Shown in pieces: positions 22,496-33,825 of a stretch of DNA of 64,000 nt (its first letter is position 1; each line of letters begins with the position of its first letter). Location of the stretch: the NCBI GenBank assembly GCA_017591395.1, contig WEDG01001067.1, positions 34,798 through 98,797 on the forward strand, given 5' to 3'. The notes beneath the pieces are model-generated. The model did no database searches and was not told the origin of the DNA. It worked only from the letters and a program-made list of their open reading frames with translations. The translations under genes were made by a program, and so were the position numbers. This stretch comes from Schistocephalus solidus (Eukaryota > Platyhelminthes > Cestoda > Diphyllobothriidea > Diphyllobothriidae).

Positions 22496-25400
22496 GAAGG
22501 AGGAAGCGGAGCAAACGCGAGGAGAGTTGGGACAGATCTTACGATAGATAACGCCGCAAGTGTATTGTTGACCGCAGGCGGACGCCATACCGGAAAATTT
22601 CGAAGCCTAGGGGTGCTTGCAGCTGTAAGCAGCCAAAATTTAGCGTGGTATGCGCGTGGTACCCCTGCCCGTTAGAATTGGGTCAAATTCGAGTTCACGC
22701 ATGTTGCCTGTCGTGTCTGTTTATGTTGACGGGAGGCCGACCTTCGTTGTATATGTTTTTGTGAGGGTCAAATAGTCCGGAGCATGGATTCAACCTCGTT
22801 TTTATCGAGGTTTTTGACTTGTTGATAAACTGCTTCCGGTAGCACATTAAATATTTTTACACGGAAAATATGCGGCTTGTAGATTGAAACCCCGAATGCA
22901 AGTGCAATGCAGGTCCAGTTGAAAATTAATCGGGAATCGAAAAGAAAAAAATTTAAGACCGAACTATACCCTCTCTTCGATTATAAAAATTTGACAAAAA
23001 CGTAATTTTCTACAAAATACGTACAAGACAGGATTTTTATGTGCGTGTTCTTAATAAATATATTTTAATTTCGAAGTGTGTCTACGATAAATGAGCAAAT
23101 TCTTATTTTAAGTTACCTTTTTTTACAGAGTGCATAGGAATGGATACCTGCACTAGAGACTCTGTGGCAACTTGTTGATCTGAGGAGCCATTGTTTCGAC
23201 CTACTGTTTTTAGTGTGTTTAGAGGAAAAGCAGAGTGTACCTTAATGTATTCGAACACTTTCTATTCATAGTAGAGGATTTTGGCAGATTTGAATAATTC
23301 ATTTGACCCACTTGTGAAAAACTCAGCTGCCCTTTGTAAACTAATGCTGTGGTGATGTGTCAAAAAGACAACTGTTGCATTTATATGACTCCGTGGCCGA
23401 AACAGTAACCGAAAATCACCCAACGTGACATGCTGTTCTGTTATCGTTCAGCCCTTGAGATTCTGTGAGAACTACTATCCGGATGGTTATATTGCAATAA
23501 TCGAAGGTATAAGTCGAAAAAATTCACCCAGCGTAAAATGCTACCATGAATAAACGTGTTTAACTTCTGAAGCAAAATGAAGATCATGCATCCTTTGTAG
23601 GGCAGCCATCTTTCAACCATTCTTCTAACTTACTGTAATATGAAACCGTTTGTGTTATGATATTATTTGCAGTTAACGTTCTTTCTCTCCGGTTTAACGC
23701 AAAAATGCCGAAATTTGGGGCAAAACAGGTTGCGATAGGCACTAAATAACAGCCCTAAAGATCAGCCGTAAGATCGTAGTCTTGTTAGCCTAAGACTACG
23801 AACCACCGCCTCTTTGGCATGGAATTTGGATTCACGGTAACGGCAAATTTTTATGAAAAATAAGCTGAGATTGTTGACATGATTCTGACATTCCGAATAC
23901 AATTTTCCAATTCCTAACTATAGTTCGACGTAAAAACACTTAACCTCCTGGTGGAGGTTCATATTCGAGATCGAATTGCACGCTTATTGTGGTATTAGCG
24001 TTAGATTGCTGAATTCTGGCAGGAAGACAGCTGTTGTTATCTACAGTGATTGAACGCGAACGCTCTTGCTGCCAACACATCCAACACATGTCGTACCGCC
24101 TCCAGGGTTTGCGAATTTTAGCAGAAAATAAAAAGCTGGTTGCTCTAATTTGAAGTCTTCCTGACAGTGAACTTTGCTAGGTATTATATCTGGCCATTTT
24201 GGTAAGGTCATGCCGTTCGTGAAGGTTTGCGTTGTATCCGCTGTTTTACGCCTTTCTTTCTCTTGACTGCCCTTAGATGCGCACCAACTCCGCGACAGAC
24301 ACCCAACGGGCAACTTGTGCGCCCTCACCAATTACAATCGCGATCCTCTGTGAGGACGCGTCTCCGAAGACGAATGACTGTGTAGATCCGCACTTGATTA
24401 CTACTGCCTCCGCGTGGCGAAATGTCATTGATAACTGTGCTGCTGAGGGTTTCGTTTTGTTAATCAAAGATGTGGAAGAGATTAATGAAAACCTTGCAAA
24501 GAAGATTCTCTGTCTTTGCAACGAACGTCTCACTTTTTAGGTGCACCGTCACCTTTCGCTTATGCCTGGTCCAGACAGCATAGATTTCGTTTATTCGTTT
24601 TTATCCTTATCGCCTCTTTTATTGTGCGCTCGTTTTACTTTCTACCGTCTACCGGAATCTATTTTGAGCAAGGACAAAGTTTCTCAGGCAGATCCAAAAC
24701 TTTCTCATTAATCACTGTGCTTTTTATGTGCGTTCAGTTATTTGCATTGTATATTCTCTGGCATTTCTAAAAAACAAGGGTTTACATACTTCCTTACACC
24801 CCCTCTTGTGTAGCGCATTTTAGTTATAGGCCCCCTAAATCGGAAAAGTGGGGGAAGAGTGGATAATGCGATTGGGTAAAGATTGCTGTTAGTTAGCTTA
24901 CTGACGTTCGCATATAGGCGTTCAGGTGGTTGTCAGCGACGGAAAGTGTAGTCAATGCGAAGTAATTTGCACACAGGGCCGTTTTGCATAGCCTGGTTAT
25001 CGTCACTCACAGCCCTGCAATTATACGATATCACAATGAACCTGGATAGCATGCCGGCACTCATCAGACGAAGCGGTCCAGGGTCACCGTTTCAGAGTTG
25101 GCGTTACCACCAGGAAAAAAGAACTGAAAATATGGAAATATCCACGAAGTCAGCCAGGGCGTGGACGTTTGGCGCAACAGTGTTGGGTTTTCAAGCTTGG
25201 AATTTTATCGAGACAATGATGTCTGAGAGCGCAGCCGCGTATTTCGTGGCGCGAAAAAGGAAGATGTTATGTGAACGGGATACTAACAAGGAAGATAGGG
25301 ACAGGAAGGGAAATTTCTAGCTTGTTTATTACCATCAGTCAATCAGTTATGTTCCCGAATCTGGTTGATAAGAGCCGAGGTTCAAACGAGTTCGGTTGAT

Positions 25401-26529
25401 CATAGACTAGATGCAGATCATAAGCTCACAGTCTGTCAGGTGCAGTCGAAAATAATCGCAGTTGCGTAGGAGCTAAGTTCACAACTGCGACCTCATTTCA
25501 GACCGGAGTGGAACGTTCTGTATCGTACGTGGTCCTCTTCGGGCGCAAACCTGTAAAACCGGAAAAAGCGTCTTACCTAGGGAAACCTGGTCGAGGCAAT
25601 ACAGGCGACGGTGTGCTCCTAAGTCAGGTTCGGGGTTCAGAAATTACTGAAGCCCACGTTTTATTACTATAATAAACCTACTTATTTTATGTAGGTAGGC
25701 ATGTGCTATAGTTGAGCAATTGCTCGGCACACAGCCCTACGATTGCCATTTGGGGTTGGTGTTCGGAGTTTGTGGTTACGGCTAGCGCTTTAGGGTAAGG
25801 CGAGGAGATCAGGATTGTCAGCCTACCGCATATCGCCTTTCACCAATAACCCTGGATCACCTATTTCCGTCCATCTACATGCGCAGCACTTCTTTGAAGT
25901 TGTAAAACAAACATCTGGCAGAAATACGAGTTTTCTCAATGCCTGTTGAAGACTTGACTAGTTGCCTCGTGCGTCTTGCTTACAAAGCTATTATTAATGT
26001 CTTACCTATATTACAGGAGTCCCTATGTTCTGTTTTCTCAGTGGGCTTACCTATTCGATCCTTGCCCGGTGTTCGATCGTTGATTAACCATTATTGACGA
26101 GTAGAAGCCTATAAGGAAACATTTTCGTCGTAAGGGACTGTTCGCAAGTGGCCGTCCTCAGATTATCGCCGTTGTGCGACGATTCAGCTGTAAAATTGTA
26201 ATCAGGCATTAATATTTAGCAAAGAATTGCTAGGCTAATGCAGTAAAGTAAGAACCATGCTAGTTACGGTCATGTATTCGCCTAAGCGCGGTCAGCTATA
26301 CACATTTATCCTTGCAAGAGGACACGTGCCAAAGTTCGATACTTCGGATGAATAAACTATCTCTCTCTTTCTCTGAGTTGGCCACTTCCGGCCAATATAT
26401 TTTTCCGATGCGCGTCTAGGCGCAAAGCTCTACCATGGATCGCTTGGTTTGTTGTTTACGATCAGGAATAGTAACTATAACGGGGAGAGCGCTTATCGTT
26501 TTGCTAAAACCTAGCGTTAAGTAAGGCTG
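22496..26529. other. Mostly unassigned intergenic DNA
   Basis: AT-rich (especially 22800-24050) with no recognised repeat family. Two open stretches are the only coding hints: 24277-24540 (see next entry) and 24955-25320, which encodes 121 residues without a motif. Confidence 0.3.
24277..24540 (+). CDS. Possible small exon or ORF, unknown function
   Basis: An 87-codon frame preceded by a good acceptor-like sequence (ctttctttctcttgactgcccttag, AG at 24275-24276). Its C-terminal half, SAWRNVIDNCAAEGFVLLIK followed by DVEEINENLAKKILCLCNER, looks like real amphipathic protein and not random translation. No family is recognised. If real, it may be the last exon of a gene whose other exons I cannot see. 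Confidence 0.25.
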   Translation: MRTNSATDTQRATCAPSPITIAILCEDASPKTNDCVDPHLITTASAWRNVIDNCAAEGFVLLIKDVEEINENLAKKILCLCNERLTF

Positions 26530-26640
26530 GCGAACCATGGCTAAAAGGCAAGAAATGGTCGTACCAGTCTCTGTATTCCGTTAGTTCTGCATATATAACT
26601 GACCGCTAGGCCACTGCCTACGAGGACAGTAGACAGCCCC
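26530..26640 (+). repeat. Divergent body fragment of the tRNA-derived SINE
   Basis: The segment ggctaaaaggcaagaaatgg, then gtaccagtctctgtattccgttag and gccactgcctacgaggacag, aligns with the body of the 14.77 kb unit (ggctaataagccagaaatgg, ccggtctcccttgtctttgtcgg, gcgactgcctgtgag). The head is absent or too diverged to recognise. Confidence 0.55.
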
Positions 26641-26728
26641 AAACCGCAACGCAATAAGCTTGTCTCGTAACCCTACCGTAGGACGTAAGTTCACTGACAA
26701 GGTAACGGAACACGACAGTTTCGACCAT

Positions 26729-26925
26729 CATATTTTCGACTATGTCCAACGTGTGCTCCACAGTATGGCGATGCAGGGACGGTAACTTGCGCTGGATTGT
26801 ATTGAGAGCAGATTTTCGCTGCATCTGCCTCACTCTCTGCTCCAATTCCCTACCTGGACCCCGTGTCATGACAGAGTGAAGACAGCTGGAGATTAGAGAG
26901 GGCGTAGGTGCACGCATTCTGATCC
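26729..26925 (-). repeat. Unit A of the zinc-finger LINE family, divergent
   Basis: Read on the minus strand, it matches unit A at 37396-37672 and 42520-42765: near-identical blocks include the equivalents of ggtgggggaagaggagagtg, cacgcgcaagtaaccgtccc and gtggagcatacggtggacat. It lies directly beyond the unit B at 27055-27440, in the same B-then-A order as in copy 1. Confidence 0.6.
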
Positions 26926-27054
26926 AACAAAAAGAGAACACAACAACAAATGGGAGCGGCCTGGATCCCAGCTGAGTGAGAATGCCACTGCAGCCATATT
27001 GAGCAGGAGCCATTGCAGTCTGATTTTCAGTCTGGGGGACCGATTTATACCGTC

Positions 27055-27440
27055 AGGTGACAGCGTTTCAAGCCATGGCTTTTAGCGCACCGTGATAGCT
27101 TCAAGCGCGTCAGATCGTTTATAGTGAGGAAAATGCGCTGAGCTGTCGACCACACTCTCCCCCACCCCCAGAATTAGGCCACCATCTGATTCGGCCAGTT
27201 GTCTGATGCGGGTGTGGGCGCAGTGGCTGACAGGGCTGGCCAACCCATCTTTGCGCGCCACAGCACGACCTGGCCCCCATAACGCACACACCAGGATTAT
27301 CAAAACCAGTTGGTAAGGGTCCATCACCGTCTGGCTCCCAGTTCATTGGTCAGCCATTCAACGCACAACATACACTGGGCTGACGGTATGATATGGTATA
27401 TAGTGTTCATCTAAAACCGTCCAAGCCACGGGTTTCGGTA
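27055..27440 (-). repeat. Unit B (3-prime tail of the zinc-finger LINE)
   Basis: Contains cagcgtttcaagccatggct, ttatagtgaggaaaatgcgc, ctgagctgtcgac and gcgccacagcacgacctggc, shared with 42000-42500 (inverted) and 45355-45960. On the minus strand it follows the zinc-finger fragment at 27632-27840, so this is the 3-prime end of a truncated copy. Confidence 0.75.
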
Positions 27441-27631
27441 AGCCGTGATAGGTTCCGGTTTGGCTCACGTATGCAGCAAAGGGGCCACATGGGGAAGGAG
27501 ACGAGGATGATAGTTGCCTTACAATGAGAGGTGCTGGTTGAAAAAACGATTTGTGTGTTGTTGGGTGTGATCGCACGTTATGCAGAGACTGATGGGGAGA
27601 GATGTGGTAATGTGGTGTAGCCGGCAGTGTT

Positions 27632-27840
27632 CTACCGCAGGTTTTTATGGGGACGCATGTGGTCTAACAGACCCATGCAGTGAGTGCGTGTGCGTGGACA
27701 TTGCGGACAATTGAGGATAGTGCTCCTAGTACTGGCTAGCCAGTCTCCGAGCGATGGATTCACAGATGACTTACCAGACCGATGCGTGGGCTGAAGGTGC
27801 GGTTTGTACTGTGGGCAGGTTGCGACCAAGTGTTTACAGT
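27632..27840 (-). pseudogene. C2H2 zinc-finger end of a truncated LINE copy
   Basis: The minus-strand translation ends LNCPQCPRTRTHCMGLLDHM followed by RPHKNLR, the same final finger as in copy 2 (HCPHCSRTFIHRMGLLEHM). The CxxC pair and both histidines remain, but upstream sequence is rearranged and the RT is missing. It is a 3-prime fragment typical of incomplete target-primed insertion or later deletion, about 350 bp from M-Ras exon 5. Confidence 0.65.
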
Positions 27841-28155
27841 GGTGGGGTAGATGTTTGACGGTGTGTCGTGCCTGTTTTTATTGCTGGGGAGACAGGAGCT
27901 GTCGCAGCAGATGTTGAGGCGGGGGTGCTGTTGAAGGATGGTGACGGGGAACCGAGAGCACCGTTAGGGTTATTTATCGACGTGCGGGACGGAGAGACAT
28001 CAGTTAGTGTCGTCCGCGTGCTGCAGTTGGTCCGAAAATGTCCAATGATACCGAATCGTACACAGAATGTTCACTGACACAGGGGGCATGATTGCGGTAG
28101 TTGTGTTGGCGTTGCGATGCGGGGCAGTTAGGGTTTATGAGCTTCGTGTTTGGCT

Positions 28156-28411
28156 TTAGCGACGGTTATATGATTGGATTCGTAGATCACTGCTCCCGTT
28201 TTTACTGTTCTCCTTCAGGCCGGTCGGTTCCGGGCGAGTTCCCCCCAGTTTTCTGAGTTGGTTTGCATTTGCTTCGAGGAAGTCTTCAGTGTCCTTGAAG
28301 CATCGCAATTGGCTCCCTTGTTGAAAGGAATACATGACGACACCTCCATAGAAGAGTCGCCCGGCCTTCTTTGCCTTTTTAAATCTCCGGGACTCAATTT
28401 TCCCTTGCTGG
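28156..28411 (-). CDS. MRAS: M-Ras-like GTPase, coding exon 5 (hypervariable region)
   Basis: The acceptor is ttttcccctag (AG at 28412-28413). The first base, C, completes the CG left by exon 4 to give Arg, so the join reads VRIIR-QQGKIESRRFKKAKKAG: RQQ followed by a lysine/arginine cluster, as in the membrane-targeting C-terminal region of M-Ras. Downstream the frame stays open to a stop at 28156-28158 but has no CAAX prenylation box. Two readings are possible: splicing continues from the donor-like ggag/gtgtcg at 28344/28343 to an unseen last exon carrying CAAX, or the protein ends without a lipid anchor. The first is more likely from family knowledge. The gene name is by motif resemblance. 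Confidence 0.55.
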
Positions 28412-28587
28412 CTAGGGGAAAATCTCACTCATTGTCTTTCTAAGTTTGTTGTTTTATTTCGTCGGCCTGGGACGGCAATGTTACGGGGAAAGTTATATTT
28501 TCCAATGTTCCGATAAGCTACTTTACTTGAGTCTGAAAGATGAAGTGATTAGGGCTGACAGTTCGACAGACTTACAAGGCATCTACC

Positions 28588-28715
28588 GCACTCTCCTCCA
28601 CCACCTGCGCACGGTGTCATGACCAAATCAGGAAGACCGTAGGCGGCTAACGCTGTAGGTGGCTGGCGCAGCCGGAGTCATCGTAGGCGTGCCACCACAC
28701 CGGCTCGCATCCAAC
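28588..28715 (-). repeat. Unit A fragment of the zinc-finger LINE family
   Basis: On the plus strand it reads accgcactctcctccaccac, then ggctggcgcagccggagtca and gtaggcgtgccaccacaccg, matching the reverse complement of the first half of unit A at 37396. With the unit A at 26729 it brackets the truncated zinc-finger copy. Confidence 0.55.
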
Positions 28716-31440
28716 TAAGTCGGTTACAGCTTTAACCTCCGCACTAGCAACGTAGTGAACGGATATCAGTCGTCTTCTGACACTGAGGTTATTGCTTAAC
28801 GGTTTTGACAGAACCACACTGGTATCGTAAAGTGCATCTCGAAAAAATACGTCCTCTAAGTTAGATTGTTGGATACATGTAAATAATTACAACTTTACGA
28901 GGCTTCGAACAGTCTCTCTTACCCATGGGTAAGTGTCGTAGAGGGAATTCGAACTTTTCACCAGATGAGGTGAAGTATTACATCTGGCCCTTTAGACCAT
29001 AGGGTCCAGAGAGGAGCATTTCCAAATAAGCTGTCCATGTTGCTGCGTCCAATTGCACCATCGAGTCTCCAAAATGACCACAAATTAGACAGAAACCCTG
29101 TGTTGCCTTTCTACGTAGCGCTCCTGATTGACGGATAAGTTGCATGTACCTACTAAAGCAGCAATTCGAGGTTCGTTTGCTCATCTGAACAAAGGAGTGG
29201 AATCAGAATGACAAAGGCAGAATTGGAACTCTTTGGACACTCCTTCGTTTGTACTCCACTCAAATGCGTCCAGAATTGAACCCATATATCCTCTACCCGC
29301 CTGTCTGTTAGACGTAAAACAACATTTGTTCTCTAGATATGCTAAGTAGTCATAAAAACGCAATCGTACCTATTTTTAACCAAGTCATCGACACAGCTGG
29401 AAACTGTGCGGAAGGAAGCATCAGTCGAAAACAGCAGTCATTCGGTTAAGACTAACAACTTTCACACGTATCTTTAAGACACTGCCGTATTGAATCGACT
29501 CAAGCTGAACAAGTAAACTACTTCGCGGTATGGATAATTCCGAATACCCAAAATGGATCATAGTTGGGAATTCTTCGTTAAGGCGTATGCTTGCCGACCG
29601 GTTTTAATCAGCTAAAGCTACAGGGATTCATGAAATCAGGGCTTTCAAGCCCTTTTGGGCAGCCGGCTAGACGTGCTTCAACATCGTCTGTAGCACTCTG
29701 ATCGCTCATCTTTTTTAATTCTGACATCCGTCAAAATCGACTATGCAGTCATGCCTACCCCCCACACTTCCTTGGCGAGTCTAATTGGCAGAACTATACG
29801 ACTGCCCCTTAGGAGATTAAACCTCTTCATACACGCCTATTTCAACAGACTTCAGTTGATATACTTGCGGTAATGCTGGCAGGGGCGGACTTAAACTGGT
29901 CCTAGGGGTTCGATGACTAAATTTCAGTAGGTTGGGACCGCGGTACGTACAGCAAAATTTTGGGCTTCCAGTAGCCGTCTTCCTCGTTTTTGATCGGAAG
30001 TGCATACGTACCGACCAGGACAGCTCGGCAACAATTTACGACTTCATCAGGTTAACCCTACAAAGAAGCGAGGACGTAGTGTTTCTTGCATTCAGGAGCG
30101 TCAATTAGTGCGCTGTGAAGTAAATTAATGTTGAATTGGCACTGGTGTAACACGATGCGGTCTGGAGGCACTCGACCATTCCAGTGACCCGGTAATGGCA
30201 AAGTCACTACTCACATGACACAAGTAGATCCATAAATTTTCATTGATCAAACTGTGTGAGCGGTAGGCCAAATATTTTCAGTCGGCTGGGAGGTGAGTGT
30301 GGAAACTGACAAAAGCATATGTACACAGTGCAAGTTAATCAAAGGGGGTAAGCAGAGGCCTAGAAAGGATTGTCTTCATCTCAGAAAACGAAAAAAGGGT
30401 AGTTAAATCAGAAAATAGTCCCGGATTAACCACTAGAACAAATTGGATAAAAGAACAAGGAAGCAGAACGGGGGAGGCTTAAAAGTCTAGCTCTCTGCCT
30501 AGCGACACGTTCATCAAGCTCATGTATCATGAGCCGATGCAAACAACCACACATAGAGCAGACAGTCATTATCGAAAAAAACATGGTCAGCACCGTCGAA
30601 ACAATACTGGCGAAGGCAACAAAGGCAAAACGCCATGCTTGTGTCTAAGCCGTCAAATAACCCACACACACGTGCACACACAAATAAGCCCACAAGAGCC
30701 CATAAAACCAAACAGAAATCGCTAAAAACAAATAGGGCAGCATAAAGGACCGGGAGGATTCTAGCATTAGAGGCAGTTGGCTCAGTTTCCATATGTACCA
30801 TCCGGATGGCGTAAAAATCACGTGAAGAAATAAGGATCCGAATGCAGGAGGCTTAGAGATTAGAGGATGAAGGTATTTACATCCAATATGAATGAGCTAT
30901 ACGCCCAAGATGGGGCGATGGCTGATCAATACGGCAGATCGTGTGAGGCTGGTGAAGATCAAAGGGGATAAAACTGGAGAAGATTAATGGGGACCGGGTG
31001 GGTAGGCTTTTGAGATGGTGTGGGTTGCTGGCGGCAGTTCATAGTATCTTAGTGATCAGAGGGCGACATGAAAAGGAAAGGGAGAGGGGAAGACGTATGC
31101 GGTTTAGAAGGTGCAGTGACCAGGGAAGGCGACACACCAGAACGTGTGCATGAGCAAGACTACTGGGTTCGTCTTCGACCGACGCATACACCCACGAGAT
31201 GCACGGGTTAGCGGACAAAATGAACGATTCTTTGAGGTGCGATTTGGTAAGGGAAGGCGAGAGCAGCCGCGCGCAGGTTTCTAAAGGACGTTGCACTTCA
31301 TCTTCTTTGGCCGTTGTTTGCGGGAGACGGGAGGAGCATTGGATTGGTGTTTTCTAAAGACAAGGCGATAGCGAACGCATAAGTAACTACTGGCATTCCA
31401 AAAAATGCCCAACAGGTGTTGTTGGCGTCAGTTGAGGTGG

Positions 31441-31480
31441 CGAATCATAGAGGGGGGAGGGGGGAGAGGGGGGGGAGGGC
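31441..31480 (+). repeat. G-rich tract
   Basis: Several G runs separated by single A bases (for example ggggggaggggggagag), compatible with G-quadruplex formation in the plus strand, which is the non-template strand for plus transcription and the template strand for M-Ras. Confidence 0.6.
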
Positions 31481-33033
31481 AAACGTGGCTGCCGGCGTCC
31501 CCAATATAATAGTATATCTAGCAAGTGGTGTGTAGAATGGCGGCTTTTTCAGTGTCAGTCGGAGTTTAGCCTTTTGCAGACAATGAAGAATAGTTTTCAA
31601 GTGATGAAAATGCGGCTAAAAATTATCTCCTGTGACGATTTCAAAAGTGCTAAGAAACAGTAAAACTTTGCGTGAAATGGAAACTGACTTGGACAAAAGT
31701 CGGCGATTACAGAAGGCGCAAGAGTAACAAGTCAGGTCGCTTTCGTCCAGTTAAGAAAAAAGGCGGAACTTGAGGTTTGATGGCAGCAGAAGACTACCGA
31801 CTACCGTTTTTGAAGAAGTACTGCACGTAACATTGTTCTAGCCCAATCGTGAAAGGCAGTATAAATAAATCGTTTGCGGTAGTCTGACCAACACAATCAA
31901 TGACAATTAAGAACAAAAGAGCCTATTCTTATCCCTGTATTCTGAAGAAGGGTTTTTGAACTGATGAGCATTTTCATAGCATTTTAAAAACGCATGATAG
32001 CCAAAAAGTTCTTACATACTTTTATAAACCGGGCGAATTTCAAAAAAAACCTAAGGGAACGATTACCGGTTCAGCGCCAAAACGCCACTGAATCATCTCA
32101 TGATACATGGTTCCTGTTAACATTGCTTCTGTCAAAATGAACGGGCAGCGAAGTTTTTACTCCATTATCCGGATTCGCACATTCGAAGACCTTGAATGGT
32201 TTTCTAATAAACCAAATAAGACAAATGTGCCGGTTGACTGAATCAAAAGTGCGATGCCAATTGATCCTCGTGATAGGTACGGCTCAGTAATGTAAAGCTA
32301 TCGGTTTGACTCAAAAGTTCTGTACATAATGCTCGGAGTAATCGAATAGAATAAAGGCTTTTCTACCGAGTCGAGCGCAGGATGACTTCATCGCATTCTA
32401 ATTTCGACAGCTTTGCCTTACTGAAGTTTTTACTTACCCCTAAACTTGTCCACGATTTCACGAACTAGCTTGGAAAATCCTCTTTTTCACCTCGCCATGT
32501 ACAAACCCAACTCTCTGAGGCATATTTTACAAGTGCAAGAATACAATTTTATAATTAAGACGTGTAAATGCATGTTCATATGACGCATAGAAATCAACCA
32601 GTTAGTAAGCCGAGCGATCAGCTTTTCGGAAAAATATTCCATTTCATGGAGATGCAGTGACCATTGAGTCACCCTGCGTGTAGCAGGAAACCGCTGTGCG
32701 TATTTGACACATATGTGTAACTGTGGAGCCACATCAACGCCTTTTTCACTCAAATTTCAGTTTGCTATACGTAGATGCTGACTAAAGGTCGGAAAGTTGT
32801 TTATTAACCGAGGGACAGCTAAGAGGCTCGCTAAGCATTGAGTGCAATATTCAGAGAAAGACTGTTTCCGTGATAAATCTTTGGGAGGCAGTTTGGTCCT
32901 TAGCGGTAGAGAGAACAAGGTTTCGTTAGAGAAAAAATGCACGGCAAAGGAGGCATTAAATGGGAGAAAGTAGGAGGTGAAAGTACTTATGGAGCGAGTA
33001 CGTGTTTCGCATGTAAAATGTAAGTCAACGTAC

Positions 33034-33113
33034 CGAATAATTCGCACCATGTTGTGAAAGGTCAAGTCAACATTAATCGGAGGATTCTTAGCACTCGTCT
33101 CGATGTACTGAAC
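33034..33113 (-). CDS. MRAS: M-Ras-like GTPase, coding exon 4 (ETSAK exon)
   Basis: An 80 bp exon bounded by cttcag (acceptor, 33114-33119) and gtacgt (donor, 33033-33028). It encodes [20 protein letters not shown] then NMVRII plus two bases of the next codon. ETSAK is the G5 guanine-recognition motif of Ras proteins, and the NVD-x-x-FHxxVRxIR stretch is characteristic of M-Ras. Exon 3 ends in phase 0, matching the GTT start here, and exon 5 begins with the single base needed to finish the arginine codon. A longer frame runs through this exon (32757-33344), but only these 80 bp look conserved. Confidence 0.85.
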
Positions 33114-33786
33114 CTGAAGTTTCCAAGCAGGACATTTTAAAAACTGCACAGCAAATATGGCTAGGTCACTGAGTGCATACAATATGTACATTAGACAGCT
33201 CTCCAAGAAAAAAAAACAACGGGGTTCTAAATGCATACGTAAACCGACGGAACTGATGTTTGCAGGAGGCTTTGCGGCTAAGGGTTCAAGCCGCTCTTGA
33301 AACAGAAGATTCGCAAAATAAAACGAAGAACGAAGAGCCCACACATAAATAAAATAGCAGAATCATAGCCTGCAACCTTTATAGGCAGCTTCATGCGATT
33401 AAATTACACAAATGGCTGAAACAGAAGTAATTAGACATCGGGCATATTACAACACAGGACCGAAGAAGGAGAGCTCTGGTCAGGCCTGAGATAATGGCAT
33501 CTTCCCTGCTGTCTCTATCTTCAACCAACGGTGAGACGCGTCAGCGTTGTCCTCTTCATCGCCTAGCTTGGAGGCTCCCATAACCGAAAATGCATCGTCA
33601 TGGAGTTTAAGCGTCAGTGTAGGGCGTAACTGTCCCACCTGGACTTACTTCAACGACGTGATATTCAGTAATCAACCAACATCGTCGTCTTAAACTCATG
33701 CTGACATTACCACCCCTGGCCGTATACCGAACTTATCGCTTGAAAATAACACGGCTGGCTTTTGTCTTCAGAAAGTCTTTGTGATA

Positions 33787-33825
33787 CACTCTGTGATGAC
33801 ACTCTGTGATGACACTCTGTCATGA
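33787..33825 (+). repeat. 13 bp tandem repeat, three units
   Basis: cactctgtgatga occurs twice in succession, followed by cactctgtcatga with one mismatch. Just upstream, tttgtgatacactc is a partial fourth unit. Confidence 0.9.

Larger units (their letters stand above)
28412..33033 (-). other. M-Ras intron 4
   Basis: About 4.6 kb between exons 4 and 5. It contains a unit A fragment (28588-28715) and a G-rich tract (31441-31480). Other open stretches (for example 29817-30005, 30520-30801 and 31039-31296) show no motif. Confidence 0.5.

Noticed and set aside
21899..22675. Long plus-strand (258 codons) and minus-strand (174 codons) open frames rich in Val or Leu
   Set aside because: Both are translations of the TAG microsatellite, which lacks stops in those frames; not proteins.
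32757..33344. 195-codon minus-strand frame taken as one protein
   Set aside because: Only the 80 bp at 33034-33113 matches Ras and is bounded by splice sites; the rest is intron that happens to be open.
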